DNA of 25,000 bases from Ampelomyces quisqualis (lineage: Eukaryota; Ascomycota; Dothideomycetes; Pleosporales; Phaeosphaeriaceae), in NCBI GenBank assembly GCA_018398575.1, contig JAGTXZ010000022.1, positions 45,001 through 70,000 of the forward strand. Direction: 5' to 3'. Shown piece after piece: positions 1 through 9,689 of this stretch. The position numbers and the translations under genes were made by a program. Below the pieces are notes generated by a model that saw only the letters and a list, made by a program, of their open reading frames with translations, was not told the origin of the DNA and made no database searches. How positions within the stretch are numbered: the stretch's first letter is position 1; every line of letters starts with the position of its first letter.

Positions 1-1008
1 TAAATTTTAAAAAGTTAGAGCTAAGTATTAGAGCTACAACTAATATTACTACTTTACGTTCTTATATCTTTTCTAAGCCTACTAATATTCTATATAACTA
101 TACTAGATAAGAAAACAGAGTTTTAAATAACCTACTAGCTTTTTATTTAAAATAGAAAAAATCTAGTAGCTCTAAATATAGATAATAATAATCTAGACAA
201 GTAACGCTACTACTATCTATTTCTTACTAGTATAAGTTATATTCTAACTATAAAATAATATAATATATATGTTTAAACTACTAATACTAGTATAATATAT
301 TTGTGTAAAACTACTAACGTCTCTTATTACTAATATAGTATAAATTTTAATACAAACTAAGATAATCTAGATAAGTAGAATTATTAATATCTTTTTTTAT
401 AATGTATAGTCTAAATAAGTAGAGCTACTAATATTTAGTTTTTACTCTATTACATTTACTTTAAATACTAAAGAATAGTTCTATACTAGTATAATAAAGA
501 TTTTACTTTAAAATAATAGTATCTAAACTAGTATATTAATCTTATATAATCTACTAGTATAATATAGATTCTACTCTAAACTATTATTATATTATCTATA
601 AAGCTTGTTATATCTTTTCTAAACTAGAATTTTATAGATTTTAACTATATAATAATTATATATAGACTAGTTAAGCTACTTATCTCTATTTTAAACTAGA
701 GAAATATATTTTTCTAATATAATATAATCTTAGCTAATAAAGCTAGGACTATTTTAAACTAGAAAAATATTGTTTTTAACTATAATATAATATAATCTTA
801 CCTAATAAAGCTAACACGTTATTTATAGTATATTATATAAATTCTAGTATAGAAAAAAATAATATAGACTAAAAATCTAGTAATATCTAGTTTTTACAAT
901 TATTATATAATATCTAGTAAAAGAAAATTATAATCTAAACTAAGAAGCTAGTAATATCTTTCTCTAACTAGTGTTATATAAAGTTTACTAGAAACTAATA
1001 GAATCTAT

Positions 1009-1066
1009 ACTAAAAAAGCTACTTATATAAGTTTTATACTAAAAAAGCTACTTATATAAGTTTTAT
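1009..1066. repeat. 29-bp tandem duplication in the spacer
   Basis: Two adjacent copies of a 29-bp unit beginning ACTAAAAAAGCTACTTATAT. The same pair is at 12118-12175 in the next unit. At 23153-23208 each copy has one A fewer, so the units are 28 bp. Function unknown. Confidence 0.85.
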
Positions 1067-2020
1067 ACTAGTACTATCTTTATTCTACCTATAGTATATT
1101 AGATCTAGCCTAGTTTAAGTTAAGTATCTATATAAGCTAGAAATACTAAAAATCTCTAGATCTATACCTTTCTTTTCTTAAGTTATACTAGAAGAAAGTA
1201 ACAACTAATAATAGTTTTTTTTTTCTTAGTAGAAGTAAGCTTTCTAATACTTGTAAAGAATTGTATAATTTTAAGGTTTAGTAATATTAGATATATATAC
1301 TAACTTTGCTGTAAAGAATTATTAGTCTTTTATTTTCTTTTCTTTTTCTTATTTTTATTATAAGTTTAAAAAAGTAGTAAGAGTATACTCTAATATAGTA
1401 ATACTTCTATATATATAACTTTAAAAAGCCTACTAATATTTGTATTTAATAAGTACTAGAGAATAAGAATATAGTAAAGTAATTATAAATATTCTTTATT
1501 AACTAATATAATAGGTACTATGTTTAAGATAAACTAGAATTTATTATTCTATTTACTAAGACTAATATAAGTTTATTTTTACTAATAGAAAGGTAATATA
1601 TTTTTATATTATAGCAGTTAGACGTATAAGAGATATTATAACTCTAAAAATATTTCTACTATTTAATAATTTAATTTTTTGTCTTAATTCTTATAGAAAG
1701 ATTCTAAAATAATAAGAATAGTTTTATAATTTTAGGAAAAAGACTAACACTTTTATATTAAATAAACAAAAATTATCTATTTTATACTTTATACTTATAT
1801 AAGTCTCTATATATAAGAGTAGATAAGTTATTATAAATATTAGATTAAGATATAGTAAGATATAAGATTACTACTATCTAGAAAAAATAAAGTTTATAAT
1901 TTTTTTTCTAATATTTACTTAACTTAATTACATATTAAGAGTACTATTATAATTAACTAAAGCTACCTTAAACCTACTACCTACTCTAAACGTACTAGTA
2001 ACTTTACACTTACTAGCTAC

Positions 2021-2415
2021 CTAGGCCTATATTAAATTCTAGATATAAGCTAAAATAAGAATAATTAAAAAGAGGAAAACTATTCTAACTAAGTATAAAA
2101 AGCTTTCTTTAACTAACTAGGTATTTTAAATTTATAAGAGCCTAAAATATAGTAGTAACTTTTATTCTATTAGCTACCTTAACCTACTAGCTACCTTAGC
2201 TACTCTAAACTTACTAGCTACCTTAAACTTACTAGCTACCTTAGACTTACTAGTAACTTCTAACCTACTAGCTACTTTAAGGATATATATAACTAAAAAA
2301 ATAGATATTATAAATAAAATAGCTACTAAGGCCTATATTTTATTCTAGATACAACCTAAAATAGAAATAATTAAAAAGAGAAAAACTATTCTAACTAAGT
2401 ATAAAAAGCTTTCTT
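2021..2415. repeat. Duplicated spacer blocks about 300 bp apart, with degenerate 18-mers between them
   Basis: The block at 2021-2109 (CTAGGCCTATATT ... AAAAGCTTTCTT) is repeated with minor changes at 2326-2415. Between them, 2170-2279 holds several degenerate copies of an 18-mer related to TAAACTTACTAGCTACCT, also seen at about 1969-2020. The same 18-mer is amplified as a clean tandem at 3245, so these look like older dispersed copies. The arrangement recurs in both other spacers. Confidence 0.75.
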
Positions 2416-2620
2416 AGGTAAATTAAGAAAGAAGCTTACGTAACTTCTTTAGTACTACTAAATATAGGAATTTATAATTACTAAGCATAGGCTAACTAGT
2501 TACCTTTTTTAGAATTAATTATAAAACAATTTTTAGAGTAGAAGTATAATATTAGTTCTAACTAGGCCTAAGTTATATAGATATTAGATAAAAGACTATG
2601 TAACTAGACGTATTCTCTAC

Positions 2621-3125
2621 TTAAGTTTTTTTAAAATCTCTAGTTTTAAAGTTAATAGTTTTTTTTTATATTTGTTTACAAATTAAACTATTAAAAATAG
2701 TATTATTCTTTTTAGACTTTAAACTAGAGCTATTTACTTAACTTTTTATCTTTATCTAAGTGTATCTTTGTTAAGAGGTAGTAGATAAGATTTTAGTTAT
2801 ATTATATTATAATATAGTATAGATATAGGCTTAAGTTTCTTTAAAACTCTTTTGTTATAAATTTTAAGTTTTTATTTATTTCTGTTTGCAAATTAAGATA
2901 TTTAAAATACTATTATTTTTCTAAGATTTAAATATAAAGCTTATTAATAAAATAAACTAAAACTAATTACTTAACTATTTATCTATAGATAAGCCTATTT
3001 ATACTAAAAGGTAGTAGATAAGACTTTAGTTATATTAGAATTTAATATAGAATAGATATAGGCTTTAGGTTTTTTTAAAAATCTCTAGTTTAGAAATCTT
3101 AGTTTTTTATTTTTATTTTTACAAA
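2621..3125. repeat. Three diverged ~0.2-kb spacer repeats
   Basis: A block beginning TTAAGTTTTTTTAAAA starts at 2621 and recurs, diverged, at 2831 and 3064 (last copy partial), so the spacing is 210 and 233 bp. Shared landmarks inside each full copy are a TTTGTTTACAAATTAA-like or TGTTTGCAAATTAA stretch, a TTACTTAACT block and a GTAGTAGATAAGA block followed by TTTAGTTATATTA. Equivalent copies are at 13729-14235 and from 24740 to the window end. Confidence 0.75.
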
Positions 3126-3244
3126 GACATTACAAGTAGTATATATATAAGCTTACTTCTGTCTAAAATATACTTAGTTGTAATCTAATATTCTTTGAAT
3201 AATTTTTGTTAAAAAATTCTTTAATTTTAACAGTACTATTATTT

Positions 3245-3328
3245 TAAACTTACTAGCTACTCTAAACTTACTAGCTACTCTAAACTTACTAGCTACTCTA
3301 AACTTACTAGCTACTCTAAACTTACTAG
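3245..3328. repeat. 18-bp minisatellite, 4 full units plus a partial
   Basis: Exact tandem of TAAACTTACTAGCTACTC covering 84 bp (4 x 18 + 12). The same array in unit 2 has one more 18-bp unit, so it varies in length between spacers. It sits just before the 74-bp repeat array. Confidence 0.92.
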
Positions 3329-3351
3329 TTATTACCTACCAGAGATTTTTA

Positions 3352-3995
3352 TACAGTACCTGCAAGGCTCCCTAAATAAATAGATAGACAGCCTATACGC
3401 TCTTGCAAGAGCTGCTATAATATTAAGGAGCGCCTGTAGGACTCTCTAAATAAATAGAGAGACAGCCTATACGCCCCTCTTGCAGAGGCTGCCAAAATCT
3501 TAAGTAAAATAGAGAGACAGCCTATACGCCCCTACAAGAGCTGCTATAATATCAAGCAGCGCCTGTAGGACCCCCTAAATAAATAGGGAGACAGCCTGTA
3601 CGCCCCTATAGAAGCTGCCTAAGATTTTCAAGCACGACCTGCAAGGCCCCCTAAATAAATAGAGAGACAGCCTGTACACCCTTGCAGAGGCTGCTAAAAT
3701 CTCAAGCAGCACCTGCACAGCCCCCTAAATAAATAGAGAGACAGCCTGTACGCCCTTGCAAGAGCCGCTGAATCTAGCAGCACCTGCAAGGCCCTCTAAA
3801 TAAATAGAGAGACAGCCTGTACGCCCTTGCAGAGGCTGCTAAAATCTCAAGCAGCACCTGCAAGGCCCCCTAAATAAATAGAGAGACAGCCTGTACGCCC
3901 CTGCAAGAGCAGCTAAAAATCTCTAGCAGCGCCTACAAGGCTCCTAAATTATCTAGCAAGTGCGCCTATATGCTCTGACTAGAAACGTAGATTAT
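3352..3995 (-). repeat. Spacer sub-repeat array, ~74 bp period, 8 copies plus a degenerate one, next to the 28S 3' end
   Basis: Core AAATAAATAGAGAGACAGCC, usually followed by TGTACGCCC, begins near 3372, 3446, 3501 (variant), 3575, 3651, 3725, 3796 and 3870, with a decayed copy near 3944. Spacing is 71-76 bp except one of 55 bp, where a unit has lost about 19 bp. Flanks contain GC-rich inverted pieces around GCAGAGGCTGC and CAAGCAGCACCTGC. The array begins about 85 bp beyond the 28S 3' end in the transcription direction, a position where other eukaryotes carry Pol I terminators or replication-fork barriers; that role is inference. Cores 1-3 read CCTATACG and cores 4-8 CCTGTACG or CCTGTACA, so possible RIP-like changes are commoner on the AT-rich side. 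Confidence 0.9.
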
Positions 3996-4079
3996 TCTAG
4001 CGCTCCTGCAGCACTATCCCCCTCTAGTAGACATGTTCCTAATGTTACACTAGATAAGGAGGAATAATTCCTATATTCA

Positions 4080-7000
4080 ACCAAGCTAGCATTAGGCTTA
4101 CGCTTAGTAGCTTGTAACAACAAGGCTACTTAACTACTTACACAACTCAGCTAGGCAACTAAGTTGTCTACAAAGGATTTAATCCTGCGCACTGTACAAT
4201 TGCAATACACTAGCTAGCAGTCTCAATTTCAATAGAGCTGCTAACGCTAATCTGGTAAGGTTCTTAGCCAAAGGCCTATTCGTATCTAACTAGTGCAGGC
4301 AGAAATTACCCTGTTCTGGCATAGATTCTGACTTAGAGGCGTTTAGCTATAATCTAGCAGATGGTAGCTTTGCAGCAATGCCTGGTCAGACAGCTGCAAA
4401 AACCAATTATCTGAAACTGCAGTTCCTCTTGTACTAAGCAGTATTACCATTAGGGCAAGGTCATTAGTAGAGTAAAACTAACCTGTCTTACGACAGTCTA
4501 AACCCAGCTTACGTTCCCTATTAGTGGGTGAACAATCCAACGCTTACTAAATTCTGCTTTGGTATAATAGGAAGAGCTAATATCAAAGGATTAAAAAGCA
4601 ACGTTGCTATAAACGCTTGGCTGCCACAAGCTAGTTATCCCTGTAGTAACTTTTCTAGCACCTTTAGCCCTAAATTTTAAGGGACTAAAGGATTAATAGG
4701 CTACACTTTTATGGTTTGTATTTACACTGAAAATTAAAATCAAGGGGACTTTTGCCCTTTTGCTCTACTAGAGATTTCTGTTCTCTATAAGTCTCCCTTA
4801 GGACACCTGCGTTATGGTTTAACAGATGTGCTGCCCTAGCTAAACTCCCTACCTAACAATGTCTTTAACCTAGATTAGTCTACAAGAGACCTTAACGCTA
4901 GAAGTTAAGCAGTAAGGCCTAGCTCTACTTTATTAAATAAGTAAAAAAACAATAAGGGTAGTAGTATTTTACCAGCGCCAAAGCTCTTACCTATTCTACA
5001 CCTCCTATGTCTTTTTACAATGTCAAACTAGAGTTAAGCTTAACAGGGTCTTCTTTTCTTGCTAATTTGGCTAAGCCTGTTCCCTTAGCTGTAGTTTCGC
5101 TAGATAGTAGATAGGGACAGTAGGAATCTCGTTAATCTATTCATGCGCGTTACTAATTAGATAACAAGGCATTTAGCTACCTTAAGAGAGTTATAGTTAC
5201 TCCTGCTGTTTACCTGCGCTTGGTTAAATCTCTTTGCTTTAATATTTAGAGCACTAGGCAGAAATTACATTGCGTTAACACTACTTTCTAGCTATCGCAA
5301 TGCTATGTTTTAATTAGACAGTTAGATTCCCCTTGTTTGTACCAGTTCTAAGTTGGTTGTTAAACATACGCTAGACAGCTAAAGCCTGCTAAGAGTGTCT
5401 GCACTCTAGCACTAAAAGGCGCCTACCTTGCGGTTAGTGCCCTTCTGCGCCAGAGGCTTCTCCCTAAGGCCTAACATACCTAACCCTTAGAGCTAATCCT
5501 TTTCCTAAAGTTACAGATCTATTTTGCTAACTTCTCTTATCTACATTGTTCTATTAACTAGAGGCTTTTTACCTTAGAGACCTGCTGTAGTTATAAGTAC
5601 AACCTGGCGTAAAAACTATTTCTTTAAGCAGATTTTTAAGGCTTGTTAGGAGCGCACCAAACGCCGCAAAAGTGCAGCGCTCTTCTAGCTATTAAACCCT
5701 AGCTCTAGACAAACCAATTTCAGGGTAACAGACTGTTAAGAAGAAAAGAGAACTCTTCTTAGAGCTTCTGCCAAGGTCTCCGCTCTCAATTGCGTTGCTG
5801 CAGAGAATCTACATCTAGGTGCCAGAATGTTAACTAGCTTCCCTTTTAAGGGCGTAGCGCAAGCGCTAACATTAAAACAGAACTACCCTATCTCTTAGAA
5901 TTGACTAACCTGTGTCTAACTGCTGTTTACACAGAACCTTTCCCTACTTTAGTCCTTAAAGTTCTTATTTAAGTATTTGCTACTACTACTAAGATCTGCA
6001 CTAGAGGCTGTTTAACTTAGAGTTACCTCCAAGGCTTTGTTACAAGCCTCTACGCCTGCCTACTTGCTAGGGCGTAAATTCTGCCCTGGCAGCAGGGTAT
6101 AGGTAATACGCTTAAGCGCCATCTATTTTTAGGGCTAGTTTATTTAGCAGGTGAGTTGTTACACACTCCTTAGCAGATTCTAACTTCTATAGCTACTGTC
6201 CTGCTGTCTAGATAAACTAACACCTTTTGTAGTATCTGATAAGCGTATATTCTGGCACTTTAACCCTGCGTTCAGTTTATCCTGCATTGCTAGTTCTGCT
6301 TACCAAAAATAGCCTACTAGTAACAGTACATTTAAGTGTCTACGTTTAATTAAGTAACAAAGACTTCTTATATATTTAAAGTTTAAGAATAAGTAAAGGT
6401 TATTTTAACCTCTAGGCCTCTAATTATTCGCTTTACCTTATAAAACTAAATACGTTACTGCTATCCTAAGGGAAACTTTAGCAGGAACCAGCTACTAGAT
6501 AGTTTAATTAGTCTTTCGCCCCTATGCCTAAATTTAACAATTAATTTGCACGTTAGAACTGCTGTAAGCCTCTACTAGAGTTTCCTCTAGCTTTACCCTA
6601 TTTAAGCATAGTTTACTATCTTTTAGGTCCCAACAGCTATGCTCTTACTCAAATCTATCTAAAGACATCAGGATTAGTTGATAGTGCACCTAAAGAGTTC
6701 CTACCTCTATTTACTTTTATTACGCGTTTGGGCTTGACACCCAAACACTCGCATAGATGTTAGACTCCTTGGTCCGTGTTTCAAGACGGGCCGCTTACAG
6801 CCACGCGCCAGCATCCTAGCAGATGCGCAGACCTCAGTCCAGACTGGTTGCATGACGTCTCCCATAAGGCCTCCCCAAAGAGAGGTACGTGATAGAGACC
6901 TTTATCCAATCGCCTAGACTGATGCTGGCCTGCCTGCAGAAGAGTGCACTAGACAAAAGTCTAGATAAACTACTACAGGCAAGTCTGGCTGCAAGCGCTT

Positions 7001-7348
7001 CCTTTCAACAATTTCACGTGCTATTTGACTCTCTTCCAAAGTGCTTTTCATCTTTCGATCACTCTACTTGTGCGCTATCGGTCTCTGGCCAGTATTTAGC
7101 TTTAGAAGAAATTTACCTCCCATTTAGAGCTGCATTCCCAAACAACTGACTCGTCGAAGGGGCTTTACACGGCAAAGGCTAGCGACCACGTGGGATTCTC
7201 ACCCTCTGTGACGTCCTGTTCCAAGGAACTTGGACCGCTGCTGACACCAAAGCGCCCTCTGCAAATTACAACTCGGGCCCTAAGAGAGCCAGATTTCAAA
7301 TTTGAGCTGTTGCCGCTTCACTCGCCGTTACTAAGGCAATCCCTGCTG

Positions 7349-7380
<32 letters not shown>

Positions 7381-7412
7381 GTTCAGCGGTATCCCTACCT
7401 GATCCGAGGTCA
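4080..7412 (-). rRNA. 28S (25S) large-subunit rRNA, copy 1, RIP-mutated
   Basis: Reading the minus strand, the gene starts near 7412 with the conserved GACCTCGGATCAGGTAGG and ends near 4080 after the TTGTTGTTACAAGC region. The 3.33-kb length fits an intron-free fungal 28S. From about 6729 to 7412 (D1/D2 region) it looks intact and a D2 stem with six paired bases (6949-6964) is preserved. From 4080 to about 6720 it carries many C-to-T and G-to-A changes. These include the sarcin-ricin loop (4422-4435, GAGA to AAGA in the rRNA) and the peptidyl-transferase ring (4574-4585, GATGTCGG to GATATTAG). The rRNA would not be expected to work in a ribosome. Within the clean part there is a missing G at about 7387 (CAGCGGTATCC for the usual CAGCGGGTATCC). 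The ends are estimates from family knowledge. Confidence 0.95.
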
Positions 7413-7560
7413 AACGTAGGGACTTACTGGAAGCTGGTGTTTAAGACTGGAAGTGCAAGATGCTGCGCTTCTATGCCAAAAACACTACTGCCAATTGCTT
7501 TGAGGTGAGTCCAAGCAAAGCATAGACAAACACTCCAACACCAAGCAGAGCTTGAGGTAC
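7413..7560 (-). other. Internal transcribed spacer 2 (ITS2), copy 1
   Basis: This is the spacer between 5.8S and 28S, 148 nt. It starts after the 5.8S end (GTCATTT) with GTACCTCAAGCTCTGC on the minus strand, a start typical of Pleosporales (usual form GTACCTTCAAGC). It is identical to ITS2 of copy 2 and shows no obvious RIP. It contains a CAAAGCAATTGGCAG block common to Pleosporales ITS2. Confidence 0.93.
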
Positions 7561-7711
7561 AAATGACGCTCGAACAGGCATGCCCTATGGAATACCAACG
7601 CAATGTGCGTTCAAAGATTCGATGATTCACTGAATTCTGCACCACACTACTTATCGCATTTCGCTGCGTTCTTCATCGATGCCAGAACCAAGAGATCCGT
7701 TGTTGAAAGTT
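7561..7711 (-). rRNA. 5.8S rRNA, copy 1, shortened by small deletions
   Basis: The minus strand from 7711 begins AACTTTCAACAACGGATCTC and ends GAGCGTCATTT at 7561. It is 151 nt; fungal 5.8S is normally about 157-158. The shortage is explained by two changes against the universal fungal sequence. GTGTGAATTGCAG has become GTGTGGTGCAG (2 nt lost), and the CCCC of GCGCCCCTTGG is missing (GCGTTGG). The latter removes one side of a conserved stem. Copy 2 has exactly the same changes. Either the copies are pseudogenes that share a recent origin, or the consensus has systematic errors here; the second seems more likely. Confidence 0.95.
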
Positions 7712-7896
7712 GTAATTATTAAGTTTCTCAGACACTGATTGAATATTCAAGGGTTTTAATTTGTCCAGCCAGCGGGTTATACCCGCTGAAACGTAGGTAC
7801 GCAAAAGACAGTATTGACTTAGAGGATCATGCTGCTCGTCAGTAGCAATACTATACAGCCTAACAGACCCTCTTAGCAGTAGCAAGCTACTAAATG
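7712..7896 (-). other. Internal transcribed spacer 1 (ITS1), copy 1
   Basis: 185-nt spacer between 18S and 5.8S, identical to copy 2. It contains a perfect 7-bp hairpin (AGCGGGT-TAT-ACCCGCT, 7771-7787) and the TCTTTTGCGTACCTACGTTT block seen in Pleosporales ITS1. The block ACATTTAGTAGCTTGCTACTG near the 18S end resembles Phaeosphaeriaceae-type ITS1, by memory only. The intact stem suggests that this tract has escaped RIP. Confidence 0.93.
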
Positions 7897-7950
<54 letters not shown>

Positions 7951-9689
7951 CAATGACCGAGTTTGACGAACTTTCCGGCTTAGGATGGTCGTTGCCAACC
8001 TTCCTGCCAGTCCGAAGGCCCAACTAAGCCATTCAATTAGTAGTAGCAACAGGCAGTGTGTACAAAGGGCAGGGACGTAATTAACGCATGCTGATAACAC
8101 GCGCTTACTAGGCATTTCTTGTTAAAGAGCAATAATTGCAATGCTCTATCCCTAGCACAACAGAGTTTAACAAGATTGCCTAGACCTTTTAGCTAAGGTA
8201 AAGAACTTGTTGGCTCTGTTAGTGTAGCGCGCGTGCAGCCCAGAACATCTAAGGGCATTACAGACCTGTTATTGCCTTAAACTTTTATTAGCTTAAGCTA
8301 ATAGTCCCTCTAAGAAGCTAGCAACCAGCCAAAGCTAGCCTAGCTATTTAGCAGGTTAAGGTCTTGTTTGTTATTACAATTAAGCAGACAAATTACTCCA
8401 CTAACTAAGAACAGCTATGCACTACTACCTGAAAAATCAAGAAAGAGCTCTCAATCTGTTAATCCTTATTTCATCTGGACCTAGTAAGTTTTCCTGTGTT
8501 AAGTCAAATTAAGCTGCAGGCTCTACGCCTAGTAGTGCCCTTCTGTTAATTTCTTTAAGTTTCAGCCTTGCAACCATACTCCCCCTAGAACCCAAAAACT
8601 TTGATTTCTTGTAAGGTGCCAAGCGAGTCAGAAAAAGAACATCGCCTAATCCCTAGTTAGCATAGTTTACAGTTAAGACTACAACAGTATCTGATTGTCT
8701 TTAATCTCCTAACTTTCGTTCACTAATTAATAAAAACATCCTTGGCAAATGCTTTCGCAGTAGTTAGTCTTTAATAAATCTAAGAATTTTACCTCTAACA
8801 ATTGAATACTAATGCCCCTAACTATCTCTATTAATTATTACAGCAGTCTTAGAAACCAACAAAATAGGACTGCACGTCCTATTCTATTATTTCATGCTAA
8901 CGTATTTAAGCAAAGGCCTGCTTTAAACACTCTAATTTTTTTAAAGTAAAAGTCCTGGTCCCTAACACGCCTAGTAAAGGGCATAAGGTTCTCCAGAAGG
9001 AAGGCCTAGCTGGACAAGTACACGCGGTAAGGCGGACCTGCCAGCTAGACCTAAGTTTTAACTACAAGCTTTTTAACTGCAATAACTTTAATATACGCTA
9101 TTAGAGCTAAAATTACTGCAGCTGCTAGCACTAGACTTGCCCTCTAATTGTTCCTTGTTAAGAGGTTTAAATTGTACTCATTCCAATTACAAGACCCAAA
9201 AGAGCCCTGTATTAGTATTTATTGTTACTACCTTTCTGTGTTAGAATTAGGTAATTTGCGCGCCTGCTGCCTTCCTTAGATGTAGTAGCCGTTTCTTAGG
9301 CTCCCTCTCTAGAATCAAACCCTAATTCCCTGTTACCTGTTGAAACTATAGTAAGCTAATACCTTACTATCAAAAGTTAATAGGGCAGAAATTTAAATAA
9401 ACTGTCGCTAGCGCAAGGCTATGCGATCTGTAAAGTTATTATAAATTATCAAGAAGCCCCAAAGGGCGTTGGTTTTTTATCTAATAAATACACCCCTTCT
9501 AAAGTTAAGGTTTTTAGCATATATTAGCTCTAGAATTACTATAGTTGTCTAAGTAGTAAGGTACTATCAAATAAACAATAACTAATTTAATAAGCTATTC
9601 GCAGTTTCACGGTATAATTGCTTATACTTAGACATGCATAGCTTAATCTTTGAGACAAGCATATAACTACTAGCAGAATTAACTAGGTA
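7897..9689 (-). rRNA. 18S small-subunit rRNA, copy 1, RIP-mutated
   Basis: On the minus strand the gene runs from TACCTAGTTAATTCTGC (usual TACCTGGTTGATTCTGCC) at 9689 to GGAAGGATCATTA at 7897. At 1,793 nt it is normal length, with no group I intron. The last 124 nt (7897-8020) are clean; 8021-9689 is full of C-to-T and G-to-A changes. In the rRNA sense the decoding-region core ACACCGCCCGTC is ACACTGCCTGTT (8048-8063), and the 530-loop GCCAGCAGCCGCGG is GCTAGCAGCTGCAG (about 9113-9129). Length is conserved while bases have changed, which is the pattern expected of RIP rather than ordinary pseudogene decay. Confidence 0.95.

Larger units (their letters stand above)
1..3351. other. AT-rich, RIP-degraded rDNA intergenic spacer (partial)
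   Basis: This is non-coding spacer downstream of the copy-1 28S on the minus strand; its far end lies outside the window. The sequence is dominated by TA steps and motifs such as ACTAGT and AGCTA. CA and TG are nearly absent (three CA and no TG in bases 1-240) and CpG is rare, which is the dinucleotide signature of saturated RIP (CpA to TpA on both strands). No open frame of useful length, tRNA or 5S gene was recognised. Internal repeat families at 1009, 2021-2415, 2621-3125 and 3245 are listed separately. Part of the AT-richness could predate RIP. Confidence 0.85.

Noticed and set aside
1..3351. Mitochondrial or plasmid DNA suggested by extreme AT content
   Set aside because: It is contiguous and periodic with nuclear 18S-5.8S-28S including ITS; the dinucleotide bias fits RIP.
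3352..3995. CRISPR-like array of regular repeats
   Set aside because: Period and repeats vary, the 'spacers' are themselves repeated from unit to unit, and the setting is eukaryotic rDNA.
4060..4072. Palindrome AGGAATAATTCCT just past the 28S end as a terminator or processing hairpin
   Set aside because: It is disrupted in copy 2 (near 15186-15195), so conservation does not support a function.
7424..8115. Minus-strand open frames over ITS2, 5.8S, ITS1 and the 18S end (also 18552-19013)
   Set aside because: They translate rRNA and ITS sequence. Their identity between copies reflects the identical rDNA block.
7897..9689. Group I intron in 18S or 28S
   Set aside because: The copy-1 18S (1.79 kb) and both 28S genes (about 3.33 kb) have the length of intron-free genes, and the conserved blocks follow one another without interruption.
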